Origin: an uncultured Saprospiraceae bacterium
GTDB lineage: Bacteria > Bacteroidota > Bacteroidia > Chitinophagales > Saprospiraceae
DNA length: 12,190 bases
Direction: 5' to 3'
Assembly: GCA_938002705.1 (NCBI GenBank)
Contig: CALLAG010000299.1
Coordinates: 1 to 12,190, forward strand
Position numbers and translations under genes: made by a program. The notes beneath the pieces were generated by a model, which was not told the origin of the DNA, ran no database searches, and saw only the letters and a program-made list of their open reading frames with translations. Numbering within the stretch: position 1 is the stretch's first letter; the number at the start of each line of letters is the position of its first letter. Below, piece after piece: positions 6,737 to 12,190 of this stretch.

Positions 6737-8425
6737 ATGCATAATATTACAAGTGATCTCAGTAGAGCTCAGATATCTCGTGCCGCAATAGAGCGACTAT
6801 ACATCGCCATGAGACACCTCATGATACGAGGAGCATATAAGCCCCTTGGTGTATCAGGAGAGGCTATGATTAAGTCACTTCTGGATCTATCACCTGAGAT
6901 ATATGGTAGCATATATGATGATGAGAAAGTAGAGATAAGTGGGCTACTATATATATTCCAGAGACTACCTCAGGGTATAGAAGAATGCAGATATATCAAG
7001 CTGATAAGTCGAGAAGGACTTGAAGAAACTGAGTACGAAAGTATGGTTCCTGCTAAGCGTAGACGTAACTGTTATCGTATAGACGAAGAACAGATGTACA
7101 TAGAGATGGTCAGAGGCAAGAGTGACATCTACGACATCTTGACCCATCTGACATTCATGTATATAGAAGCTGAGAAGATACGTAACAATGCCATAGATCA
7201 TAAAGGCAGACATCGCCGAGAATGGGTCATGCTAGAAAAGATCAATGACAGAATAAAGAAAAATAAAAACTTCAATAAAGAATTAGGCTACTCATACTTG
7301 AGCTACTTACTAGGACGTACATATGGTGAGACTGCTGCTGCGGCTAAGACATTTGAGAATAGCAAAAAAGTCAACTCACTATTCACGATAGTGTATTCAC
7401 TCGGGAGATTGAGCATAGAAGAACATGAAAATGCTTCTAATAGGGAGATCAGTTTCTCTTCTACCTTACGGCAAAAAATAGGGCACCATATATTCGGCAC
7501 GCATTGGGCATATCATGTCAAAGAAGCACTAGAAAAAAATGGACTTACTAATAGGCCAATACACATCGTAAGCAGCAATCTACATAGTGTGATGAATAGT
7601 TTCTATGCAGAGAGTGCTCTTAATGAAGGAAAGAAAAAAAGATCTCTGGAAGAACTAGCTAAGCTACTATCCAAAGATAGCGGCGAAGAACTAAGAGAAA
7701 AAGTAAGAAAATATGCCGTCAATAATGGCATGATAGAAATAGAAGACACAACAGGGGTTAACATAGGTGTACAGATTTTTGATAGCAGGTATGTACCTAA
7801 ACAATCAAAAACTTCTGCTTCTAAAAAGAAGACAAAAACTAAAAATGACTATGTCATAGTTGTCATGGACTACGCATTCGGCGAGCAGGCTTATGAGTTA
7901 ATGGACGAGCTACTTAAGCCCTATGAAGTCAATGGCAAAAAAATGCCATTGAATGTAAAATCCATTAATGTCATGGGTAAGGCAGGTATACTCGAAGGGA
8001 AGAAAGGTGACATCATGCTACCCACTTCATTCATATTTGAAGGAAGCGCTGACAACTACCCTCTCGATAATGCCGTTAATAAAGATGACTTTAAGAACGG
8101 TGACTTAGATGTATATGAGGGAGCTATGGTTACAGTACTCGGTACTTCTCTTCAGAACAGAGATATACTAAGATACTTCCATAAGTCATCATGGAAAGCC
8201 ATAGGCTTGGAGATGGAAGGTGCTCACTATCAGAAAGCGATACAAGCCGCTTCCCAAATAAGAAATAGCGTAAGTAATGACATAGATATAAGATATGCCT
8301 ATTATGCATCTGATAATCCGCTACATACAGGTTCTACATTGGCATCTGGAGGCTTAGGTATAGATGGTGTACTACCGACTTATAAGATAACGCAGAGCTT
8401 TCTTAAGAGTATCATCAAAAGCTAA
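6737..8425 (+). CDS. Large protein with divergent nucleoside-phosphorylase-like C-terminal domain
   Basis: A 562-residue protein with no signal peptide or membrane helix. Residues 1 to about 255 are mostly helical (LSRAQISRAAIERLYIAMRH, then ILTHLTFMYIEAEKIRNNA). Residues about 255-355 contain IGHHIFGTHWAYHVKEAL and RPIHIVSSNLHSVMN. A Lys-rich linker follows at about 358-370. Residues about 372-562 resemble the phosphorylase/nucleosidase fold of PNP, AMP nucleosidase and MTA/SAH nucleosidase: a strand DYVIVVMDYAFG, MGKAGILEGKKGDIMLP (413-429), and IGLEMEGAH (489-497), which matches the conserved Glu-Met-Glu substrate-binding motif. The C-terminal half could therefore bind a purine nucleoside or nucleotide, but the family is not one I can name firmly (it may be a Bacteroidota DUF) and activity is unproven. 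The start is the first ATG after the intergenic region. It is closed by a terminator at about 8449. Confidence 0.7.
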   Translation: MHNITSDLSRAQISRAAIERLYIAMRHLMIRGAYKPLGVSGEAMIKSLLDLSPEIYGSIYDDEKVEISGLLYIFQRLPQGIEECRYIKLISREGLEETEYESMVPAKRRRNCYRIDEEQMYIEMVRGKSDIYDILTHLTFMYIEAEKIRNNAIDHKGRHRREWVMLEKINDRIKKNKNFNKELGYSYLSYLLGRTYGETAAAAKTFENSKKVNSLFTIVYSLGRLSIEEHENASNREISFSSTLRQKIGHHIFGTHWAYHVKEALEKNGLTNRPIHIVSSNLHSVMNSFYAESALNEGKKKRSLEELAKLLSKDSGEELREKVRKYAVNNGMIEIEDTTGVNIGVQIFDSRYVPKQSKTSASKKKTKTKNDYVIVVMDYAFGEQAYELMDELLKPYEVNGKKMPLNVKSINVMGKAGILEGKKGDIMLPTSFIFEGSADNYPLDNAVNKDDFKNGDLDVYEGAMVTVLGTSLQNRDILRYFHKSSWKAIGLEMEGAHYQKAIQAASQIRNSVSNDIDIRYAYYASDNPLHTGSTLASGGLGIDGVLPTYKITQSFLKSIIKS

Positions 8426-8444
8426 CGCTAAAGTATAGCGGACA

Positions 8445-8484
8445 TAAAAAACAGATCGCGATATCTATCACGATCTGTTTAGTA
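8445..8484. terminator. Hairpin terminator between convergent genes
   Basis: A perfect 10-bp stem (8449-8458 with 8471-8480, AAACAGATCG/CGATCTGTTT) closes a short loop that can pair further. Read on the minus strand it is followed by a run of Ts (complement of 8443-8450), so it best serves the minus-strand secreted-protein gene ending at 8569. It also lies 24 bases after the plus-strand stop at 8425, so it may stop transcription both ways. Confidence 0.7.
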
Positions 8485-8568
8485 GATTGTTCTCTTGAGA
8501 ACCTTAATAAGATCCTTTACCTTCCCAAATAGATAAAGAAAATGACTTTAACACCCTAATATATCTTT

Positions 8569-8943
8569 TTACTTAATGGTTACTTTTGAGAATTTTACAT
8601 CCTTCTCACCATCAATCATAAATCCTAATTTGTAATCTCCTGAGCTAGGAAATATATTCTTGCTTATCTTAACCTTATTAGATAATACTGGCAACTGGAA
8701 TTCTAATAATCCGTCAGCATTAAATATCTGTATGAATGAGATATTAGTATCTACAGAAAACTCCAGACAGTTCTGAACTGTATTGTACTCAGCTACATTA
8801 AATAAGTCAGACAGTGCATCATCGATTGTCACTTCTACAGCGGCGTTACTAATAAGTGTTGTATTCTCTATCGGGTTGATAGTAGCTGCTGATAATGATA
8901 TCGCAGTAAATGTCAGTATGAATGTTGCTATGTAATTTCTCAT
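8569..8943 (-). CDS. Small secreted protein, unknown function
   Basis: A 124-residue protein with a clear Sec signal peptide (MRNYIATFILTFTAISLSA, cleavage likely after A19 or A20). The mature part is beta-rich: NCLEFSVDTNISFIQIFNADG, then LLEFQLPVLSNKVKISKN, and GDYKLGFMIDGEKDVKFSKVTIK. The pattern of strand, IFNADG turn and a closing G-D-Y-x-L strand recalls the type A type IX secretion tail (Por_Secre_tail) found in Bacteroidota, but the protein has no large cargo domain and the match is loose. Similar small exported proteins are common in Saprospiraceae-like genomes. It is convergent with the phosphorylase-like gene and lies 345 bases from the regulator gene upstream on its own strand. 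No function is assigned. Confidence 0.72.
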   Translation of the reverse strand: MRNYIATFILTFTAISLSAATINPIENTTLISNAAVEVTIDDALSDLFNVAEYNTVQNCLEFSVDTNISFIQIFNADGLLEFQLPVLSNKVKISKNIFPSSGDYKLGFMIDGEKDVKFSKVTIK

Positions 8944-9165
8944 GACTTTAACTTTATTAGTGAGTAAATAAATATTCTTTTGTAAAGATGAGTTAAGAAA
9001 TCTCTCAGAACAAGTCGTTTGGCACTACAGAATTCATCCCTTATCACTACATCACTCCTACGTTCCATTTTCAGGTTCTATAATTGTGTAAAGTAGTATA
9101 CACTTAACAAGTTACGATTATCATCATCTTAAGAATATTATCATAGTTAACCTACATAGGATTGT
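8944..9165 (-). promoter_or_regulatory. Gene-free region upstream of the small secreted protein gene
   Basis: These 222 bases lie between the start of the secreted-protein gene and the regulator's terminator; with 9166-9288 they form a 345-base stretch without a gene. The promoter for the minus-strand gene should be here, but I find no convincing TAnnTTTG element on that strand. I see no further ORF or strong hairpin. Confidence 0.35.
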
Positions 9166-9200
9166 AAAAAAAACACCTTCTATCTAACATAGAAGGTGTT
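9166..9200 (-). terminator. Intrinsic terminator of the LytTR regulator gene
   Basis: A perfect 12-bp stem (9172-9183 with 9189-9200, loop 9184-9188) is followed on the minus strand by eight Ts (the A run at 9166-9173). This is a textbook rho-independent terminator reading leftwards. It is 89 bases downstream of the stop codon of the LytTR gene at 9289, so that gene probably has a short structured 3' UTR. Confidence 0.88.
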
Positions 9201-9246
9201 CAAAAAAAAACTTAGCTAATAGGGTTATAATCAGCCTCAATGAAAA

Positions 9247-9272
9247 AAAGGCTAAAATGAAAGGCTAAAATG
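9247..9272. repeat. Tandem 13-bp direct repeat
   Basis: AAAGGCTAAAATG occurs twice head to tail (9247-9259 and 9260-9272) with no mismatch. It lies in the 3' UTR of the LytTR gene, between its stop codon and its terminator. It is probably a slippage product; no function can be read from it. Confidence 0.85.
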
Positions 9273-9288
9273 TATACCTATAATATTG

Positions 9289-9645
9289 TTAAACCGTAGA
9301 AATCTCTGAGAATTCTAAGACTTCATTAATAAACTCATCTCGGCGGCGTCTCGCTATGGGTATCATAGCACCATCCTGCATTTCTATATATCCATCCTTA
9401 TGATATCGTACGATCTTATCTAATTGTATCAGGAAAGATTTATGACATAGGTAGAATCCATACTCCTCAAGCTTTAATCTGTAATAGCTTAGGTTATGCG
9501 TGCTTACGAGTTCGCTACCGTCTACAAGATAAAAGCGTGTATAATTCTGTAGAGCCTCCACTCTGATAATAGTAGAGACGGGCAGAAATTCAAAAGTCTT
9601 ACAACATGGGACTATTATTTTAGAAGAGGAGACAGCATTTTTCAT
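9289..9645 (-). CDS. LytTR-domain-only DNA-binding transcriptional regulator
   Basis: A 118-residue protein made almost wholly of a LytTR DNA-binding domain (about residues 22-115). The family pattern is clear: IIRVEALQNYTRFYLVDG, then THNLSYYRLKLEE with GFYLCHKSFLIQLDKIVRY, GYIEMQDGAMIPIARRRRDEF. The segment HKSFLIQLDKIV and the final PIARRRRDEF, which reads as the conserved P-[IV]-[SA]-R-R-[RK] motif, are the hallmark. There is no response-regulator receiver domain or membrane helix, so it is not a standard two-component regulator; control may come from its amount, from the extra 20 N-terminal residues (which include a CC pair in IIVPCCKTF that might sense redox state or metal), or from a partner. 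Direct CCGAT motifs in its upstream region are candidate binding sites. Its own terminator lies at 9166-9200. Confidence 0.92.
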   Translation of the reverse strand: MKNAVSSSKIIVPCCKTFEFLPVSTIIRVEALQNYTRFYLVDGSELVSTHNLSYYRLKLEEYGFYLCHKSFLIQLDKIVRYHKDGYIEMQDGAMIPIARRRRDEFINEVLEFSEISTV

Positions 9646-9672
9646 AAGGCATTTTTAGATTTCTAATATTAT

Positions 9673-9759
9673 CCGATGGTCAAGAATTCTAACCGATTAT
9701 ACATCAAACTTAAATCATAAGATCAGTAATAAAAAGACAAAAAACATCAAAATTCCGAC
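9673..9759. promoter_or_regulatory. Spaced CCGA motifs, candidate LytTR binding sites
   Basis: CCGAT occurs at 9673-9677 and 9693-9697, 20 bases apart, and a related CCGAC at 9755-9759, 62 bases further, about three such steps. LytTR proteins usually bind paired direct repeats of about 9 bp with starts near 21-22 bp apart, roughly two helical turns, which fits the first pair. The pair sits between the regulator's predicted -7 element and its start codon, so autoregulation is possible. This is inference from spacing only. Confidence 0.35.
9705..9712 (-). promoter_or_regulatory. Predicted -7 element for the LytTR gene
   Basis: On the minus strand 9712 to 9705 reads TAAGTTTG, a perfect match to the Bacteroidota housekeeping -7 consensus TAnnTTTG. 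It is 59 bases upstream of the start codon. The nearest TTG (9740-9738) is 25 bases further upstream, longer than the usual 19-21, so the -33 part is uncertain. Confidence 0.4.
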
Positions 9760-9790
9760 TAAAATTTTACATAAAAAATTATTTAACTTA

Positions 9791-9820
9791 TTGATATACA
9801 GTATTTTATTTATAATTTAG
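9791..9820 (+). promoter_or_regulatory. Predicted promoter of the helical protein gene
   Basis: TTG at 9791-9793, a spacer of exactly 19 bases, then TAATTTAG at 9813-9820 gives the Bacteroidota layout of TTG-N19-TAnnTTTG with one mismatch in the -7 element. It places the transcript start about 25 bases before the TTG start codon at 9852. It is divergent from the LytTR promoter, so the two genes share a control region. Confidence 0.45.
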
Positions 9821-9851
9821 ATCATTTAATTCCTACTTAAATTTTACATGG

Positions 9852-11228
9852 TTGAAAAACACTAAACCCAAACTAATTGAGACTCTTCTGACCGTTTATC
9901 AAAAAGAATGGAAATCTATCAAGAGATTCCTATTACTACATACCACTGAACATAGCGAGTACTATAGACTGTTAACCACTATCAGTAATCTTAAGAATCT
10001 CAATGATTTTGATTCTGAAGCATTCAGAGAAAAGCACTTTCAAGAGATAAAGCCCAAAAACTTCCTTAATATGATGTCGAGAGTGCTCGAATGGGTAGAG
10101 GACTGGCTAGTCTACAGACTCTTAGATAAGAACAAGGATCAGAAAAAGCTCTACATAATCAAAGCATATAATGATCGCGGATTATACAAGCATGCCGATA
10201 CTCATGCAGAGAAAATAGAACACAAACTCAAAAATCAAAAAGGCCTTGATGTAGAAACGAACAAACACTTACAGCAACTTATGCACATACAGTACTATAG
10301 CAATAATCCTATAAAGTATAAGATAGGGTACGAGATGCTGACTAAATTAGTACAATACCAAAGACACAGTTACAAAGAATATGCACTGACATATATGTTG
10401 GAATTAAATAACAGAAGTGAGTTAAGTGGATTTGATTTTGAAAAACTGCAAACAGAGACGAATGAAACAATCTCACATATCGAAGAATCCCCAGCTTCAG
10501 AAGCTCTTAAAATCGCTCTTCAACTCTTTAAGAAAACTAACACTGAGAGTGTCCACAGTCTTTATAATATCCTTGTGTCAAGGAAAATTGAAAACAATAC
10601 AGAATTTCACCTCCTACTTTATTCATACCTATGGAGATACGCAAGAATCAAATGGAGTGAAGGCCTAATAGAAGATAATTCATTACTAATGAAACTGATC
10701 GAATATGGAATAACATCAGGCGTATATTCTATCAACGGAAAAGTACAGGTTTATCAATTCAATAATCTTGTAACACGATTGTGTCAATTTCAAAATAGAA
10801 AAGATGTCAACACATTCATAGATACATGGATAGATAAGGTCAATACCGATGATAAAAAATCTTGCTCAAGCCACGCTAAAGCTATAACAAGTTTCTATTC
10901 AGAGGATTACATTAGCCTATTAGAGAACCTCAAACATGTCAAATACAAACATTTAATAACCAAACTGACTGGCTATAGCCTAACCATCATCGCATTGTAT
11001 TCTACAGAAGAAAGTTCTTTACTTCAGGATCATATTTACAACTTCAAAAGGCTACTCAAAAGGAATATCAAAAAAATAAATTCCGTTGCTTATCAAAGGC
11101 ATCAAAACCTACTAAAAGTTATAGAGCTTTTACTAAAGAGAAAATACAATAAAAGTATAGTCATTAATTTAGATGACTACAAACCCCTTTTCTATAAATC
11201 TTGGTTTTTGAAACAAGGAATAGAGTGA
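9852..11228 (+). CDS. All-helical protein of unknown function (TPR-like)
   Basis: A 458-residue protein rich in Lys, Leu, Tyr and Asn with no signal peptide or membrane span. It appears to be alpha-helical throughout, like a TPR or other helical-repeat solenoid, for example KLIETLLTVYQKEWKSIKRF, then LNMMSRVLEWVEDWLVYRLL and AYNDRGLYKHADTHAEKIEH. The N-terminal pattern of a short helix ending E-W-K-x-x-x-x-F, a region on short loops, then a W-x-x-x-W-L-V-Y-R-L-L helix, recalls a helical family common in Saprospiraceae-like Bacteroidota whose function is not known to me. The start must be the TTG at 9852: the frame is closed by a stop at 9813 and the next in-frame ATG is more than 70 residues in. 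A five-codon ATG frame (9848-9865) overlaps it. It is divergent from the LytTR gene and ends in a terminator. Confidence 0.8.
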   Translation: MKNTKPKLIETLLTVYQKEWKSIKRFLLLHTTEHSEYYRLLTTISNLKNLNDFDSEAFREKHFQEIKPKNFLNMMSRVLEWVEDWLVYRLLDKNKDQKKLYIIKAYNDRGLYKHADTHAEKIEHKLKNQKGLDVETNKHLQQLMHIQYYSNNPIKYKIGYEMLTKLVQYQRHSYKEYALTYMLELNNRSELSGFDFEKLQTETNETISHIEESPASEALKIALQLFKKTNTESVHSLYNILVSRKIENNTEFHLLLYSYLWRYARIKWSEGLIEDNSLLMKLIEYGITSGVYSINGKVQVYQFNNLVTRLCQFQNRKDVNTFIDTWIDKVNTDDKKSCSSHAKAITSFYSEDYISLLENLKHVKYKHLITKLTGYSLTIIALYSTEESSLLQDHIYNFKRLLKRNIKKINSVAYQRHQNLLKVIELLLKRKYNKSIVINLDDYKPLFYKSWFLKQGIE

Positions 11229-11260
11229 GAACTTATGATATAAGTTCTCACTCTATTTTT
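11219..11260 (+). terminator. Strong intrinsic terminator containing the stop codon
   Basis: A stem of at least 15 perfect base pairs (11221-11235 with 11241-11255, loop TGATA), extended by A-T pairs outwards, is followed by TATTTTT. The TGA stop codon (11226-11228) lies inside the left arm, so the terminator starts within the gene. Ribosomes finishing translation would cover the left arm, which may couple termination to translation. Confidence 0.92.
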
Positions 11261-11266
11261 AATAAA

Positions 11267-11326
11267 TTAGATGCCATCTTCATCGTCTCCGATGATGAGA
11301 TCTAATATCCATTCTATGATATCCAT
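11267..11326 (-). CDS. Candidate acidic microprotein, 19 residues
   Basis: On the minus strand an ATG (11326-11324) opens a frame of 19 codons ending in TAA (11269-11267): MDIIEWILDLIIGDDEDGI. The first 12 residues would form an amphipathic or hydrophobic helix (IIEWILDLII) and the end is acidic (GDDEDG). The composition is that of a plausible small peptide, not of random AT-rich DNA, but the frame is too short for statistics. No ribosome site is visible. It is convergent with the helical-protein gene, only 38 bases away. An inverted repeat overlaps its start codon. It may be chance; no homologue can be named. Confidence 0.3.
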   Translation of the reverse strand: MDIIEWILDLIIGDDEDGI

Positions 11327-11363
11327 GATTCAAAAATTTTAGGGTTAGAAAAAATTGAATCAT
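11325..11363. promoter_or_regulatory. Inverted repeat overlapping the microprotein start
   Basis: ATGATTCAA (11325-11333) and TTGAATCAT (11355-11363) are perfect 9-bp inverted arms with a 21-base AT-rich loop that can pair a little further (TTTT with AAAA). On the minus strand the right-hand end of the stem takes in two bases of the candidate ATG start codon, so the structure could hide the start or act as an operator. Confidence 0.45.
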
Positions 11364-11640
11364 ATCATGTGGCCACAAGACATGAGTCGCCTATAGCGAC
11401 TTATCATTACATAAGCGTCAAGGCAAATAATATTTAGTACAATCGACTGCATACAAGTCAATTGCAAGTGCTTGAAAATTTTCAACTATATCAGTAACAG
11501 AGGCCTCTGCTACCTGAAGCATTAGGGTAAGCTAATCTTGTTGTTCTATAATGATAGCTACCTTAACGGTTCTGTATGGTAGTGTGTGGAATCTTAAAAG
11601 TGTAACCCTTTAAGTGTATTTTTTTTGAAAAAATGTTTTG
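11364..11640. other. Gene-free stretch rich in palindromes
   Basis: No ORF of note is seen in these 277 bases. They contain a hairpin TCATGT/ACATGA (11365-11370, 11380-11385) that abuts a second, AGTCGC/GCGACT (11385-11390, 11396-11401); a 14-bp perfect palindrome TTGAAAATTTTCAA (11472-11485); and a 12-bp perfect palindrome CAGAGGCCTCTG (11498-11509). A weak AT-rich stem followed by eight Ts lies near 11592-11626. The stretch could be an untranslated RNA or protein-binding region, or decayed sequence. Confidence 0.4.
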
Positions 11641-11658
11641 TGTTATTTTATTGATGGT

Positions 11659-11886
11659 AACAGGGCTTACCCATCTCTGACTCTTCCCTTGAAAAGGAAG
11701 AGCAAACTATCAGCCATTAACATGGCGAATCTCAGCACATGAAACACTCTCCCTTCCATCTCAGAGGGAAGGGAAATGAATTTAGCAAAGCGGAAGAATA
11801 GGGAGGAACTAAGATCAGTAAGAGTACTAAATGTACTCTTGCCTTAGTGAACCTCAAGCTCCGTCTTGAGGGTGGGCAGGGCTGTT
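11659..11886. repeat. Structured repeat, long copy (MITE-like)
   Basis: A 228-bp element with imperfect inverted ends: AACAGGGCTTACCCA at 11659-11673 against the complement of 11873-11886 (about 11 of 15 match, one gap). It holds four hairpins in a row: CTCTTCC/GGAAGAG (11681-11687, 11696-11702), TCCCTTCC/GGAAGGGA (11750-11757, 11767-11774), AAGAGTAC/GTACTCTT (11820-11827, 11833-11840) enclosed by ACTAAG/CTTAGT (11808-11813, 11843-11848), and CCTCAAG/CTTGAGG (11852-11858, 11865-11871). No coding capacity is seen. Both ends recur in the copy at 11904-12014, so this is a repeated unit, either a non-autonomous mobile element or a REP-like structured repeat. Confidence 0.75.
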
Positions 11887-11903
11887 TCTTAACATAGCAT
11901 ATA

Positions 11904-12014
11904 CTTACCCATCTCTAACTCTTCCCTTTAAATGATAAACTAAGATCAGTAAGGTTATTAAATGTACTCCTACCTTAGTGAACCTCAAGCTCTGTCTTGA
12001 GGGTGGGCAGGGTT
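11904..12014. repeat. Structured repeat, short copy with internal deletion
   Basis: The first 25 bases (11904-11928) match 11666-11690 with one difference, and 11938 onwards matches 11807 onwards closely through the end of the unit. About 107 bases of the middle, including the second hairpin, are missing. The ACTAAG/CTTAGT outer arms and the CCTCAAG/CTTGAGG stem (11983-11989, 11996-12002) are kept exactly, the loop of the latter differing by one base, while the inner AAGAGTAC stem has decayed. It lies in the same orientation as the long copy, 17 bases after it. Confidence 0.78.
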
Positions 12015-12190
12015 ATTAATAAACGGTTTACACAGGTAATTAAACAGTAAAAGAAAGCTCTTTTCTTAAAGCAAACGCTTTATTATCATATTGCAAATTA
12101 CTTGTATAAGTCAAATTTAATTATAAAAATTACCCATAGAGCTAAGCCAGTTTCTCATCACAATAAGTGGTATTAGGATATTCTTCCATC
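12015..12190. other. AT-rich end of window, no clear gene
   Basis: A 6-bp hairpin TAAAGC/GCTTTA (12067-12072, 12077-12082) is the only structure seen. On the minus strand two frames are open in from the right edge for 15 and 23 codons before a stop, too short to tell whether a gene ends here. Confidence 0.4.

Noticed and set aside
6737..8425. Phage-defence operon centred on the phosphorylase-like protein
   Set aside because: There is no partner gene, nuclease, membrane effector or mobile element beside it, so only the possibility is noted.
8489..8502. Inverted repeat GTTCTCTTGAGAAC as a second terminator
   Set aside because: It is short, has no T run on either strand and lies next to a much better terminator.
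11659..12014. CRISPR array
   Set aside because: Only two copies, of unequal length, with internal hairpins and a 17-base gap instead of regular spacers, and no cas genes nearby.
12015..12190. C-terminal end of a minus-strand gene entering from the right, ending in the peptide YCDEKLA or in GNFYN
   Set aside because: Two frames are open to the edge for only 15 and 23 codons in AT-rich DNA; neither shows a family motif, so no gene is claimed.

Overview
The window reads as a chromosomal piece of an AT-rich member of the Bacteroidota, most likely near the Saprospiria. The grounds are promoter elements of the Bacteroidota type (TTG, about 19 bases, TAnnTTTG), a general lack of strong Shine-Dalgarno sequences, a stand-alone LytTR regulator, and an all-helical protein of a type I associate with Saprospiraceae-like genomes. 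No tRNA, rRNA, CRISPR array or recognisable transposase was seen.

Region 1 (1-5991, perhaps to 6530) is one tightly packed plus-strand operon whose start lies outside the window. Its gene set is best known from Planctomycetes and their relatives. It holds the C-terminal end of a DUF1553 (PSD1) protein, a DUF1501 protein with a Tat-type signal and a possible lipobox, a six-bladed NHL propeller with a Tat-like signal, and a lipoprotein with a chitobiase/hexosaminidase C-terminal-like module. It ends with a large membrane protein made of DUF2231, a c-type cytochrome, leucine-rich repeats and a second copy of the same module. Gaps are 1 and 27 bases and two junctions overlap by 4 and 7 bases, so the products probably act together at the cell envelope, perhaps passing electrons from an unknown (possibly glycan-related) substrate to the membrane. 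A small SRPBCC-fold gene follows 35 bases later.

Region 2 (6531-8568) carries a 562-residue protein with a helical N-terminal half and a divergent nucleoside-phosphorylase-like C-terminal half, then a hairpin terminator.

Region 3 (8569-9851) holds two minus-strand genes: a small secreted protein and a LytTR-only transcription factor with its own terminator. The regulator's upstream region has spaced CCGAT motifs and is shared with the divergent gene that follows.

Region 4 (9852-11260) is a TTG-initiated all-helical protein of unknown function, closed by a very strong terminator whose stem contains the stop codon.

Region 5 (11261-12190) has no conventional gene. It has a candidate 19-residue acidic microprotein on the minus strand, a stretch rich in perfect palindromes, and two copies of a structured repeat (one an internal-deletion version of the other) that look like a non-autonomous mobile element or a repeat-derived RNA.
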